NCBI GenBank assembly: GCA_900551015.1
Contig: URUI01000031.1
Span: forward strand, 1 to 23,014
Origin: an uncultured Collinsella sp.
Lineage (GTDB): Bacteria; Actinomycetota; Coriobacteriia; Coriobacteriales; Coriobacteriaceae
DNA length: 23,014 nucleotides
Direction of reading: 5' to 3'
A program made the translations under genes and the position numbers. Under the pieces are notes generated by a model. That model did not search any database. It was not told where the DNA came from and saw only the letters and a program-made list of their open reading frames with translations. Positions 15,055 through 22,617 of this stretch are shown one piece after another. Numbering within the stretch: the first letter of the stretch is position 1; each line of letters begins with the position of its first letter.

Positions 15055-16018
15055 ATCGCTTCCAAAAGTGGAGGATGAGCGTCGTGCGGTTTTGCTGTTC
15101 GGTTTTGACCAGGATGTTGTGGATGTGGGTCTTGACGGTGCCCACGGCAAGGAATAGCTCGTCAGCGATCTCTTGGTTCGATTTGCCCAGTACGACCAGA
15201 CGCATAACTTCGGTCTCACGGTTGGAGAGCTTGTAGGCGTTGCGATAGAAGGGCATCTGCTCTTCGATGTGTCGGTCAAGATCGCTGACGTTCTTTTCCT
15301 CGGGCGCCTCCTGCATGCGGATTGAAAGCACGTGGTAGGAGTAGATGATCAGCAGAATCGCAAAGTAGCAGGCAAAGATGTTTTCGCTAAAGTTGCGCTC
15401 GGACAGATATAGTTGCAGCCAAGAGGGCGCCAGACTCATGGGGACAATCAGAATGTTGTAGAAATCCTCGGCAACGATGCAACCGACCAGAATAGCGCCG
15501 ATAATCAGGTGCTTTCGTTGGTTGTTAACGCGTGCCTTCAGCTCGACTTGTGTGCTCTTGCGTGCCGTCCAAAAGATATATAGCCCCACGAAAACAAGGA
15601 ATACCTGACGCATCGTGTAGTAGAGCCATTGATGAATGGGGCCGTAGGGGACAGCGACGATAATCAGCAGCTCGCTCAGCAAGAACGTTGCGACGGGAAT
15701 GACAAACTGCTTTTTTGAATGCTTGTCGAGCAAATCCATGGCAATGAGCCAAATAAAAGCCTGCGAAGCGGTCGCCACAAAGGTCCGCAACACAGGCATG
15801 GTAATTGAGTAATAGTCGCTGGCTGGAAAACTCTGGTTTTGCAGCGTGTATTCAAAAAAGAAAATCTCGGTCATCTCGATGGCATAGCAGATAAATACGC
15901 CGCTGCCATAGATAAAGAAGCGTCGACGGGACGAGGCATAGGCGGCAAGCGAGAGCACCGCCGTCACAATACAGATCACGAGTATCGCTAGGGTATAGAA
16001 GAACATCAGGGTGTTCAT
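15053..16018 (-). CDS. Membrane-anchored LuxR-family transcriptional regulator
   Basis: A 321-aa protein with about seven hydrophobic segments in the first 240 residues (for example MFFYTLAILVICIVTAVLSL, then ITMPVLRTFVATASQAFIWL, and IFACYFAILLIIYSYHVL). A short charged linker (EAPEEKNVSDLDRHIEEQ) follows, then a C-terminal LuxR helix-turn-helix at about 263-315 (LSNRETEVMRLVVLGKSNQE, then ADELFLAVGTVKTHIHNI). This layout, a membrane sensor fused to a LuxR output domain, is frequent in Coriobacteriia (established knowledge of the group). It diverges from the agmatine operon at 16349, so regulation of that operon in response to a membrane-sensed signal is plausible but unproven. The start at 16018 has GGGACGG upstream. 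Confidence 0.88.
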   Translation of the reverse strand: MNTLMFFYTLAILVICIVTAVLSLAAYASSRRRFFIYGSGVFICYAIEMTEIFFFEYTLQNQSFPASDYYSITMPVLRTFVATASQAFIWLIAMDLLDKHSKKQFVIPVATFLLSELLIIVAVPYGPIHQWLYYTMRQVFLVFVGLYIFWTARKSTQVELKARVNNQRKHLIIGAILVGCIVAEDFYNILIVPMSLAPSWLQLYLSERNFSENIFACYFAILLIIYSYHVLSIRMQEAPEEKNVSDLDRHIEEQMPFYRNAYKLSNRETEVMRLVVLGKSNQEIADELFLAVGTVKTHIHNILVKTEQQNRTTLILHFWKR

Positions 16019-16348
16019 CTGTCACCGTCCCATCTCATTTATTCTATGGCCGAGTTCTGTATACCTTGTGGGATATAGACGTCTCAACCCTTCGTTTCAT
16101 TGCGGATTAGGCGCCGAGATACAGCATAGCCGTATACCGTTCGCGGTTCTAGATGGTAAACCCCCTGTAAACTCTTGACCTGCGGGTTTATATTGGTTTA
16201 GAGGGGGTGTAACTCCGTGAACGGTCTTTAATCCCGAATAAACTAGGTAAAAATTGCATACGGGTGAATGATGGTCTTGTCAACACGAGGCGTGATGTTC
16301 GAGCGCCTCATAGTAATAGTCGGCAAGACCGGCGGAAAGGAAATCGAC
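16019..16348. promoter_or_regulatory. Divergent luxR-type / agmatine operon control region
   Basis: This 330-bp spacer has no gene. A possible plus-strand promoter is TTGACC (16175-16180), 17 bp, TTAGAG (16198-16203). It sits inside three nested inverted pairs: CCGTTC 16137-16142 with GAACGG 16219-16224; ACCCCCT 16160-16166 with AGGGGGT 16202-16208; and TAAAC 16168-16172 with GTTTA 16186-16190. This symmetry around the promoter suggests a regulator-binding region, for which the neighbouring LuxR-type protein is the natural candidate. The in-frame ATG at 16268 is not preferred because a good RBS precedes 16349. Confidence 0.45.
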
Positions 16349-17422
16349 ATGGCACTGCCTAAGGATTTCATCGACACCAACGACTTTACCAAAGAGCAGA
16401 TCCTGGCTATCGAGGATCTTGGCCTAGCAATGAAGAAGGCCATCAAGGTTGACGGTTATTATCCGCACCTGCTCCGCAACAAGAGCCTTGGCATGATCTT
16501 CCAGCAGGTCTCCACCCGCACTCGTCTTTCCTTCGAGACCGCTATGACCGACCTCGGCGGCCATGCTCAGTTCTATGGCCCTGGCACCATCCAGCTCGGC
16601 GGTCACGAGTCCCTGGGCGACACCGCTCGCGTTATGGGCTCGCTGCTCGACATCATGATGGCTCGCGTTGACCGTCACAAGGACGTCGTCGGCCTCGCCG
16701 AGGGCTCCGCTGTGCCCGTCATCAACGGCATGTCCGAGTTCAACCATCCCACGCAGGAGATGGGCGACCTCATGACCATGCTCGAGAACCTCCCCGAGGG
16801 CAAGAAGATCGAGGACTGCACCCTGGCCTTCATCGGTGACGCCACCCAGGTCTGCGTCTCCCTCATGTTCATCGCCTCCAAGGTCGGCATGAAGTTTGTC
16901 CAGTTTGGACCTAAGGGCCACCAGATCCCCGACGGCGGCCTGCACGTTGGCACCGTCGAGGAGCGCGCCGAGTTCGGCAAGCAGATGATGGCCATCGCCG
17001 AGGAGAACTGCAAGGTCTCCGGCGGCTCTGTCGTCATCTCCGACGACATCGAGTGCATCAAGGGCGCCGACTTCATCTACACCGACGTGTGGTATGGCCT
17101 GTACGACGAGGAGGTCTCGGGCGAGAACTACATGGACGTGTTCTATCCCAAGTATCAGGTCACCATGGACATGATGAACTTTGCCGGCCCCAACTCCAAG
17201 TTCATGCACTGCCTGCCGGCCACCCGCAACGAGGAGGTCGTCGACGAAGTCATGGACGATCCCGAGCGCTCCCTGTGCTGGGTCGAGGCCGAGAACCGCA
17301 AGCACTCCATCCGTGCTCTCCTTGCCGCCCTGGGCAAGCGCACCCCGCTCAACGACGAGGGTGTCGAGTACTCCGCCAAGGCTGAGCTCCACGCCGCTCT
17401 CGAGGCTCTCGAGCAGCTCTAA
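16349..17422 (+). CDS. ptcA: Putrescine carbamoyltransferase
   Basis: A 357-aa carbamoyltransferase that phosphorolyses N-carbamoylputrescine to putrescine and carbamoyl phosphate in the agmatine deiminase pathway. The carbamoyl-phosphate site STRTR is at 55-59, HPTQ at 133-136 and HCLPATR at 287-293. It resembles the Enterococcus putrescine enzyme more than ornithine transcarbamylases: YYPHLLRNKSLGMIFQQ, GGHAQFYGPGTIQLGGHE, TDVWYGLYD and VFYPKYQV are shared with PtcA as I remember it. The ATG at 16349 follows GGAAAGGAAA; the longer form from 16268 has no RBS. It is the first gene of a cluster with two antiporters and agmatine deiminase, which strongly supports putrescine over ornithine as substrate. 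Codon bias suggests high expression. Confidence 0.93.
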   Translation: MALPKDFIDTNDFTKEQILAIEDLGLAMKKAIKVDGYYPHLLRNKSLGMIFQQVSTRTRLSFETAMTDLGGHAQFYGPGTIQLGGHESLGDTARVMGSLLDIMMARVDRHKDVVGLAEGSAVPVINGMSEFNHPTQEMGDLMTMLENLPEGKKIEDCTLAFIGDATQVCVSLMFIASKVGMKFVQFGPKGHQIPDGGLHVGTVEERAEFGKQMMAIAEENCKVSGGSVVISDDIECIKGADFIYTDVWYGLYDEEVSGENYMDVFYPKYQVTMDMMNFAGPNSKFMHCLPATRNEEVVDEVMDDPERSLCWVEAENRKHSIRALLAALGKRTPLNDEGVEYSAKAELHAALEALEQL

Positions 17423-17448
17423 GCCTCAAGGCTTCTAAAAGCACGTTT

Positions 17449-17524
17449 GCGGGCGGCGGATGCTCGTCTCCTGTCGCCCGCTCACCGAGGCCCAAGCAAT
17501 TGCCTTAATACCTTAGGGCCTCGG
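17449..17524. other. Two hairpins between ptcA and the antiporter gene
   Basis: GCGGGCG (17449-17455) pairs with CGCCCGC (17475-17481). CCGAGGCCC (17485-17493) pairs with GGGCCTCGG (17516-17524). No T tract follows, so they more likely stabilise or process the mRNA than terminate it. Confidence 0.55.
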
Positions 17525-17555
17525 ATCTGTCCAAGACTGAGCGAAGGAGCTCATC

Positions 17556-18995
17556 ATGAGCGACGGAAAGAAAAAGCTTTCCTTCTTGACGGTCATTTCG
17601 ACCATCATCTGCGTCGTCTTCGTTTGCGAGGCCGCCGCTCCTGCTGCTGCCATTGGCAACCAGCAGTTCTTCTGGTGGATCTTCCTGATCCTGACCTTCC
17701 TGCTTCCCTACGGCATGGTTGTCGCCGAGCTCGGTACCACCTATGACGGCGAGGGCGGCATTTACGACTGGGTACGCGATGGCCTGGGCGACAAATGGGG
17801 CGCCCGCATCTCGTACTACTACTGGGTCAACTACCCGCTGTGGATCGCCTCGCTGGCTACCATGTTCCCCGACATTTTGGGCATGGTCTTTGGCGTCGAG
17901 TTCAACTTGATCGCCAAGATGGGTATCGATCTTGCCTTTGTGTGGATCGTCTACCTCATGGGCCGCTCCAAGGCGGCCGACTCCGAGTGGGTCCTTAACG
18001 GTGGCGCCATCATCAAGGTCGCCGTCGCCGTTATCGTTGGCGCTTTGGGCATTTGGTATGCCATGGAGAACGGTTTTGCGAACGACATGTCCGCTGCCAC
18101 CTTCCTGCCCGAGCTCACCAACACCAACGCTCTCGGCTACCTGTCGATCATCATCTTTAACTTCATGGGCTTCGAGGTCATCTGCACCATGACCGACGAC
18201 ATGGCCGATCCCGCTCGCGATATCCCCAAGGCTATCATCGTCGGTGGCCTGTCCATCGCCGTGATCTACCTGTTCGCTGGCTTTGGCATCGGCGCTGCTG
18301 TGCCGGCCGATTCCATCGACCCCGACTACGGCATGATCGTCGCAGTCCAGACCATGGTGGGCGACTCCATGATCTTTAAGGTCATCTGCATCGCCTTCCT
18401 GATCACCCTGTTCGCCAACATGGCCGCCTGGTCCTTCGGCGTTAACTCCGTCGCTCGCTACGCCGCCGAGCACGGCAACATGCCCAAGGTCTTCGCCTCG
18501 ATGATCTCGGATGACGATATGCCCAACGGCGCCAACCTGGTCAACGCCATCGTTGCCTCCCTGGTGCTGTGCCTGCAGCTGGTTCCCATCGACGCCATCT
18601 CCAACGGTGTTTTCTGGATGCTCTTCGGCACCTCCGTCGTCTTCCTGCTGCTCACCTATATCCCGATGTTCCCGGCGTTCCTCAACCTTCGTAAGAACGA
18701 CCCCAACCGCGAGCGCATCTTCACGTTCCCGTTTAAGGGCGCCATGATGAAGGTCATGCTGGCTATCCCCTGCATCGAGCTGGTCCTGGCCATCGTCGCA
18801 ACGCTGGTGCCGTTCTCCGCCGCCGAGATTGGCGACAAGCTCCCGATGATCGTTATCTTCATCGTGCTCGTGCTCATCGGCGAGGTCGTCCGCGTCGTCA
18901 GCGCTAAGGGCCGCGAGACCGAGTACAAGGGTCTGACCCCTGAGCTCGCAGCCCAGCGTCTCGCTGAGGAGGCCGCCGAGGCCGAGGAGAACTAG
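17556..18995 (+). CDS. aguD: Agmatine/putrescine antiporter (APC superfamily)
   Basis: A 479-aa polytopic inner-membrane transporter with about 12 predicted membrane helices. The family call rests on the APC amino acid-polyamine-organocation pattern (EAAAPAAAIGNQQFFWWIFL, LPYGMVVAELGT, GEGGIYDWVRDGLGD, FNFMGFEVI) and on its place between ptcA and aguA. It should exchange external agmatine for internal putrescine without net energy cost. The start ATG at 17556 follows AAGGAG. The C-terminal tail is rich in E and A (AAEAEEN) and probably cytoplasmic. A close paralogue lies at 21208. The spacer to ptcA is 133 bp and to aguA 368 bp, both with hairpins. Substrate specificity is inferred from context; other APC substrates cannot be excluded. 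Confidence 0.88.
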   Translation: MSDGKKKLSFLTVISTIICVVFVCEAAAPAAAIGNQQFFWWIFLILTFLLPYGMVVAELGTTYDGEGGIYDWVRDGLGDKWGARISYYYWVNYPLWIASLATMFPDILGMVFGVEFNLIAKMGIDLAFVWIVYLMGRSKAADSEWVLNGGAIIKVAVAVIVGALGIWYAMENGFANDMSAATFLPELTNTNALGYLSIIIFNFMGFEVICTMTDDMADPARDIPKAIIVGGLSIAVIYLFAGFGIGAAVPADSIDPDYGMIVAVQTMVGDSMIFKVICIAFLITLFANMAAWSFGVNSVARYAAEHGNMPKVFASMISDDDMPNGANLVNAIVASLVLCLQLVPIDAISNGVFWMLFGTSVVFLLLTYIPMFPAFLNLRKNDPNRERIFTFPFKGAMMKVMLAIPCIELVLAIVATLVPFSAAEIGDKLPMIVIFIVLVLIGEVVRVVSAKGRETEYKGLTPELAAQRLAEEAAEAEEN

Positions 18996-19363
18996 AGCAC
19001 CCGGTCCTGGGGCTCCAACTCTCCTCGTGTACCAACGCGCGCTTCGTCGGGCTTGTCGCTCCCGACTCCGGGCACTCTAGCCTCTTCGGAGGCGTGCCCA
19101 AGCGACAGTTTTGATAACCATTCCCCCGGGGTGGGTGTGAGCGATAGCTCCGGTAACCACCGCCCACCCCAATCTCTCTTCCGTATCCTTCGTGCGTTTT
19201 GTCTCCGCGCACTTGGTTACGTCGTCGCTTGCCGGTGCGATTCCGTGAAAACCGGCACCGGGCGCCCCGACCTTTGCCGGGGAACGGGCGCCTACCATCT
19301 CTTGGTTTTAGGCTGCGGGTAACCCGCCCGCAGCAAGCGATCGTTCGATTTGGAGGAAATCTT
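18996..19363. other. Structured 368-bp spacer upstream of aguA
   Basis: No gene was seen. Four stem-loops are visible: 19070-19099 (GGGCAC/GTGCCC plus GCCTC/GAGGC with a TTCG loop); 19128-19170 (GGGGTGGG/CCCACCCC enclosing GAGC-GATA-GCTC); 19261-19292 (GGCGCC/GGCGCC enclosing CCCCG/CGGGG); and 19312-19334 (GCTGCGGG/CCCGCAGC). A fifth, competing helix, CGGTGC/GCACCG, lies at 19233-19260. The region may be a 5' leader with alternative folds, or mRNA-processing structures. It matches no riboswitch class I can recall. An AguA extension back to 19199 is read-through, not protein-like. Confidence 0.6.
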
Positions 19364-20569
19364 ATGCGTACGATCACCGAGTCCGAGTCCACCCCCAAGG
19401 CCGACGGCTTCTTCATGCCCGCCGAGTTCGCCCCGCAGGATCGCGTGTGGATGGGCTGGCCCCACCGCACCGACACCTGGGCCCACGGCGCCAAGCCGGC
19501 CCAGAAGCAGTATGCCGCCATCGCCCGCGCCATCTCCGAGTTCACCCCGGTCTATATGTGCGCCAACCAGGTCGACTACGCCAACTGCAAGGCCGTCTTC
19601 GAGAACGACGAGAACGTCACCGTCATCGAGATGACCACCGACGACGCCTGGTTCCGCGACACTGCCGCCACCTACGTCATCAACGGCAAGGGCGAGAAGC
19701 GCGCCAACCACTGGCACTTCAACGCCTACGGCGGCCTCGTCGACGGCCTGTACTTCCCGTGGGACAAGGACGAGCAGATCGCCCTCAAGATGGCTGAGCT
19801 CTCCGGCTGCCGCCGCTATCGTCCCGACGACATGATCCTCGAGGGCGGCTCCATCACCGTCGACGGCGAGGGCACCCTTGTCGTGACCGACCAGTGCCTG
19901 CTTTCCCCGGGCCGCACCTGCTCTGCGGTTCTGGAGGAGGAAGAGGATCCCGAGTCCATCTGGCCCAAGTACCGCAAGAAGTTTGAGCCCTGGAGCGAGG
20001 AGCTTCGCGCCTACATGGACGAGCACCTCAAGGATTACCTGGGTGTCGAGAAGGTCATCTGGGTCAAGGAGGGCATCGACCCCGAGGAGACCAACGGCCA
20101 CATCGACGACGTCGCCACGTTCATCGCGCCGGGCGTCATGGCCTGCATTTGGACCGACGATCCCGAGTATCCGTTCTACGAGCAGTGCCACGCTGCCTAC
20201 GAGACCCTCTCCAACGCCGTTGACGCCAAGGGCCGCAAGATGAAGGTCTACAAGCTCTGCATGCCCGTGAACCCGCTGTTCATGGACCAGGCTTCCTGCG
20301 ACACCATCGACGCCGACGAGAACGCCGAGCCGCGCGTTCCCGACGAGCCGCTGATCGCCTCCTACATGAACTACCTGGTCACCAACCACGGCGTTATCGT
20401 CCCGCAGTACGGCGACGAGAACGACCAGCTGGCCGTTGACACGCTCCAGAAGATCTATGACGAGGTCTGGGGCGAGGGCGTCTACAAGTGCGTCGGCGTT
20501 CAGTCCGAGCAGGTCGTCTTCGGCGGCGGAAACATCCACTGCATTACGCAGCAGGAGCCGTCGGCGTAA
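19364..20569 (+). CDS. aguA: Agmatine deiminase
   Basis: A cytoplasmic guanidine-modifying hydrolase that converts agmatine to N-carbamoylputrescine and ammonia. At 401 aa it is slightly longer than typical (about 365-380). Key features are RVWMGWPHR (27-35), the substrate-site segment DDAWFRDTA (93-101), WHFNAYGG (117-124), LEGGSITVDG (159-168), GHIDDVATF with catalytic H246, and the C-terminal catalytic cysteine C393 in GGGNIHCITQQEP. The ATG at 19364 has a GGAGGA ribosome binding site; upstream in-frame codons are non-homologous. With ptcA and the antiporters it forms the catabolic agmatine system. The product carbamoyl phosphate would need a carbamate kinase, which is not visible here. 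Strong codon bias suggests high expression. Confidence 0.95.
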   Translation: MRTITESESTPKADGFFMPAEFAPQDRVWMGWPHRTDTWAHGAKPAQKQYAAIARAISEFTPVYMCANQVDYANCKAVFENDENVTVIEMTTDDAWFRDTAATYVINGKGEKRANHWHFNAYGGLVDGLYFPWDKDEQIALKMAELSGCRRYRPDDMILEGGSITVDGEGTLVVTDQCLLSPGRTCSAVLEEEEDPESIWPKYRKKFEPWSEELRAYMDEHLKDYLGVEKVIWVKEGIDPEETNGHIDDVATFIAPGVMACIWTDDPEYPFYEQCHAAYETLSNAVDAKGRKMKVYKLCMPVNPLFMDQASCDTIDADENAEPRVPDEPLIASYMNYLVTNHGVIVPQYGDENDQLAVDTLQKIYDEVWGEGVYKCVGVQSEQVVFGGGNIHCITQQEPSA

Positions 20570-20657
20570 CTCAGGCACGCCACCTTGGCGTTCACTCGTC
20601 GCTTACGTAGCGTCAGTACGCTACGCTCCTCGTTCGCGCCAATCTGGCGCACCTGAG
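20570..20657. repeat. Imperfect hairpin element A after aguA
   Basis: The arms 20570-20590 and 20637-20657 pair over 21 bp with two 2-base mismatched spots (CTCAGG, CGCCA and TTGGCG blocks conserved). Inside is GTAGCGT/ACGCTAC. It begins at the base after the aguA stop. It shares architecture and an inner core (CGTCGCT...CGTA, CGCTCCTC, TTCGCG) with element B at 20683-20768, which indicates a repeat family. Confidence 0.7.
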
Positions 20658-20682
20658 CACGCCGAGTAAACGTCTGGCTTTC

Positions 20683-20768
20683 CGAGGCACCCCATCTCGC
20701 CGCTCAAACCGTCGCTCGCGTACCAAAGTACGCTTCGCTCCTCTTTCGCGGCGACCTGGGGCACCTCG
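20683..20768. repeat. Imperfect hairpin element B, relative of element A
   Basis: The arms 20683-20703 and 20748-20768 pair over 21 bp with the same two mismatch positions as in element A. The inner stem is GCGTAC-CAAA-GTACGC. Different arm sequences around a similar core indicate conserved structure rather than simple duplication. Confidence 0.7.
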
Positions 20769-20864
20769 AAAACCCAGCCGATCAATCGGACGGTCGGTGA
20801 ATCGGACCATCTTGGGGCATTGATGGTTGATTTGCTTGATGTCTTGGTCGGTTGGGTTTTCTTT

Positions 20865-20905
20865 GGGCACTCCGTTGCCTCCACATCGGAGTGCCCTTTT
20901 CTTTG
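20865..20905 (+). terminator. Intrinsic terminator downstream of aguA
   Basis: GGGCACTCCG (20865-20874) pairs perfectly with CGGAGTGCCC (20887-20896), followed by TTTTCTTT. It probably ends the ptcA-aguD-aguA transcript, 296 bp after the aguA stop. Confidence 0.85.
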
Positions 20906-20912
20906 ATTGAGT

Positions 20913-20980
20913 ACGCGTCTGGCCTGGGATTTTTGCGGGTTAGGCCAATTGTTCGCTTGAATTTCCCAGGTCAGACGCGT
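20913..20980. repeat. 17-bp inverted repeat element C
   Basis: ACGCGTCTGGCCTGGGA (20913-20929) pairs with TCCCAGGTCAGACGCGT (20964-20980) with one mismatch. The 34-bp loop shows no gene. It lies just after the terminator and before the leader of the second antiporter, so it might be an operator or a repeat. Confidence 0.6.
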
Positions 20981-21035
20981 CTTCAATTGCCGAAAGTTTC
21001 CGGTCGCGAACGCGGCCGTTTTGATCGGAGTATCT

Positions 21036-21218
21036 ATGTACCAGCGTATCGTTATCTACACGCGCCTGTTCCGCGAGCGTTGGTCCAACAACTGCATCCT
21101 CTCCTCTCTTTGGGATGGCACCTGTACCGGTGACGCGGCCTGCAACCCTACCTTGGGCTGCGCCTTCGGTACAGATGCCATCCTTTTTGCCGTGGGGGGA
21201 GCATGCCATGGCAGGTAA
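21036..21218 (+). CDS. Possible 60-aa leader peptide upstream of second antiporter
   Basis: An ATG at 21036 preceded by GGAG (7 bases away within GATCGGAGTATCT) opens 60 codons that end 11 bases inside the antiporter gene, in another frame. The first 16 residues, MYQRIVIYTRLFRERW, contain four arginines, and the remainder holds five cysteines. Its second half overlaps a terminator-like hairpin (21113-21183 plus five T). That layout resembles a translated leader controlling attenuation, with arginine-rich codons before an agmatine-related gene. It is not similar to any protein I recognise. The cysteine-rich tail may simply reflect the hairpin DNA. The start is supported by the RBS; a TTG at 21021 is less likely. 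Confidence 0.4.
   Translation: MYQRIVIYTRLFRERWSNNCILSSLWDGTCTGDAACNPTLGCAFGTDAILFAVGGACHGR
21113..21188 (+). terminator. Terminator-like hairpin / possible attenuator before second antiporter
   Basis: GGATGGCACCTGTACC (21113-21128) pairs with GGTACAGATGCCATCC (21168-21183) with one mismatch, followed immediately by TTTTT (21184-21188). The antiporter RBS starts 7 bases later. Its place inside a transcript leader argues for conditional termination. Confidence 0.6.
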
Positions 21219-22617
21219 AAAGTTCTCCCTGATCGAGGTTATCCTTTCGGTTATCTGCGTCGTGTTTACCATCGAGGCGGCGGCTCCGGCATCTGCCATG
21301 GGCAACGTGCAGTTCTTCTGGTGGATCTTCCTTATCATTACGTTTTTGCTTCCCTATGGTCTGGTGGTGGCCGAGCTGGGTACGGCGTTTGATTCCGAGG
21401 GCGGCCTGTACGATTGGGTTCGCTTGGGCCTGGGCGACCGTTGGGGCGCCCGTTGCTCTTGGTGCTACTGGGTTAACTTTCCGCTGTGGGTGGCAAGTAT
21501 CGCCTGCATGTTCCCCAGTGTCATTAATGCGGTGTGGGGTATCGAGTTTTCACTCGGGATCCGAATCGCCATCGAGATTGCCTTTGTGTGGGGCGTCACG
21601 GTCATGGCAATGCAGCCGGTGGCCGAGGCAGATTGGGTCATGGACGGCGGCGCCGTCATCAAGGTGCTCATTACCGCTGTGGTGGGAATCGTCGGCATTT
21701 GGTTTGCCTGCAATAACGGCTTTGCCAACGACATGTCGTTTAAGACCTTCATTCCAGATCTGGGCGACACCAATTCGTTGACGTACCTATCGATTATCCT
21801 GTTCAACTTTATGGGCTTCGAAGTGGTCGCGACCTTTGCCAGCACGATGAAGAACCCGTCGCGTGATATCCCCAAGGCGGTTATTGCCGGCGGCGTGGCC
21901 ATTGCGGCAATTTACATCATTTGCGGCATCGGCATTGGAGCCGCGGTTCCCACCGAGCAGCTTTCACTCGATTCGGGCATTGTGGACGCAGTCGCCGCTA
22001 TGGTGGGGCGCACCCACCCGCTGACGATGGTCGTGGGCGTGGCCTTTTTGGTGACGCTGTTCGCCAATATGATCTGCTGGAGCTTTGGCGTCAACAACGT
22101 AGCGAGCTATGCCGCGCGCCATGGCAACATGCCGCGTCCCTTTGCGTTGGTGTCCAAAAAGACCGGCATGCCCAACGGCTCGGCGCTCATTAACGGTTGT
22201 TTTGCAAGTATGGTGCTACTGCTCCAGATTCCGCTGGGCGAGGGCTCCGATGTCTTTTGGGTTTTCTTCTCGATGAACGTCGTCTTCTTGCTTATGAGCT
22301 ATATCCCGATGTTCCCGGCGTTTTGGCGTCTGCGCAAATGCGACGGTCGCCCGCGTGTGTTCCGCGCACCCTTCGAGGGTAAGGTGCTCGTGGTAGCGCT
22401 CGCGATTCCCGTGATAGAGCTCGTGCTTTCGATTGTCGCTACGATTGTGCCGCTCAACAGCTCGCCCGCCGAAATGGCAAAGTTGCCCATTCTCATGGGT
22501 GTGGTGATCGGCGTGTTGCTGGGCGAGGTTTCGCGCCTCATATCGCGCCGCGGCCGAAGCGTCGACAATCCCGGCGTTGGTGCACGGGGGTCAGGTTACT
22601 TTGCACCAAAACAGTAA
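21208..22617 (+). CDS. Second agmatine/putrescine antiporter-like APC transporter
   Basis: A 469-aa APC-superfamily transporter with about 12 membrane helices, clearly paralogous to the product at 17556. Shared runs include EAAAPA-AMGN, FFWWIFLI-TFLLPYG, VVAELGT, FNFMGFEV, FANDMS and YIPMFPAF. It may carry agmatine, putrescine or a related polyamine or amino acid. Codon use is less biased than in the first copy (more T-ending codons), suggesting lower expression. The ATG at 21208 follows a GGGGGAG ribosome binding site; the upstream ATG at 21115 lies in the leader hairpin and would add 31 residues not seen in the paralogue. The C-terminal tail (PGVGARGSGYFAPKQ) coincides with a small hairpin and may be a recent extension. 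It is separated from aguA by a terminator, so it has its own control. Confidence 0.88.
   Translation: MAGKKFSLIEVILSVICVVFTIEAAAPASAMGNVQFFWWIFLIITFLLPYGLVVAELGTAFDSEGGLYDWVRLGLGDRWGARCSWCYWVNFPLWVASIACMFPSVINAVWGIEFSLGIRIAIEIAFVWGVTVMAMQPVAEADWVMDGGAVIKVLITAVVGIVGIWFACNNGFANDMSFKTFIPDLGDTNSLTYLSIILFNFMGFEVVATFASTMKNPSRDIPKAVIAGGVAIAAIYIICGIGIGAAVPTEQLSLDSGIVDAVAAMVGRTHPLTMVVGVAFLVTLFANMICWSFGVNNVASYAARHGNMPRPFALVSKKTGMPNGSALINGCFASMVLLLQIPLGEGSDVFWVFFSMNVVFLLMSYIPMFPAFWRLRKCDGRPRVFRAPFEGKVLVVALAIPVIELVLSIVATIVPLNSSPAEMAKLPILMGVVIGVLLGEVSRLISRRGRSVDNPGVGARGSGYFAPKQ
22577..22609. repeat. REP-like hairpin in the 3' end of the second antiporter gene
   Basis: TTGGTGCA (22577-22584) pairs with TGCACCAA (22602-22609) around GGGGTCAGGTTAC. 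The phrase resembles GGGACAGGTTTA in the hairpin at 15018-15054. It encodes the last residues of the transporter. Confidence 0.4.

Noticed and set aside
16424..17392. Minus-strand open frame of 322 codons over ptcA
   Set aside because: Shadow frame; ptcA motifs on the plus strand are decisive.
17505..18473. Minus-strand open frame over the first antiporter
   Set aside because: Shadow frame, charged low-complexity sequence without family features.
19199..19363. N-terminal extension of agmatine deiminase to 19199
   Set aside because: The extra 55 residues are arginine-rich read-through of hairpins. The GGAGGA site at 19352 fixes the start at 19364.
19100..19363. Known riboswitch or T-box before aguA
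   Set aside because: I looked for T-box, cobalamin and guanidine riboswitch consensus phrases and found none that fit.
19292..20578. Minus-strand open frame of 428 codons over aguA
   Set aside because: Shadow of aguA; valine/glycine/aspartate-rich low-complexity translation.
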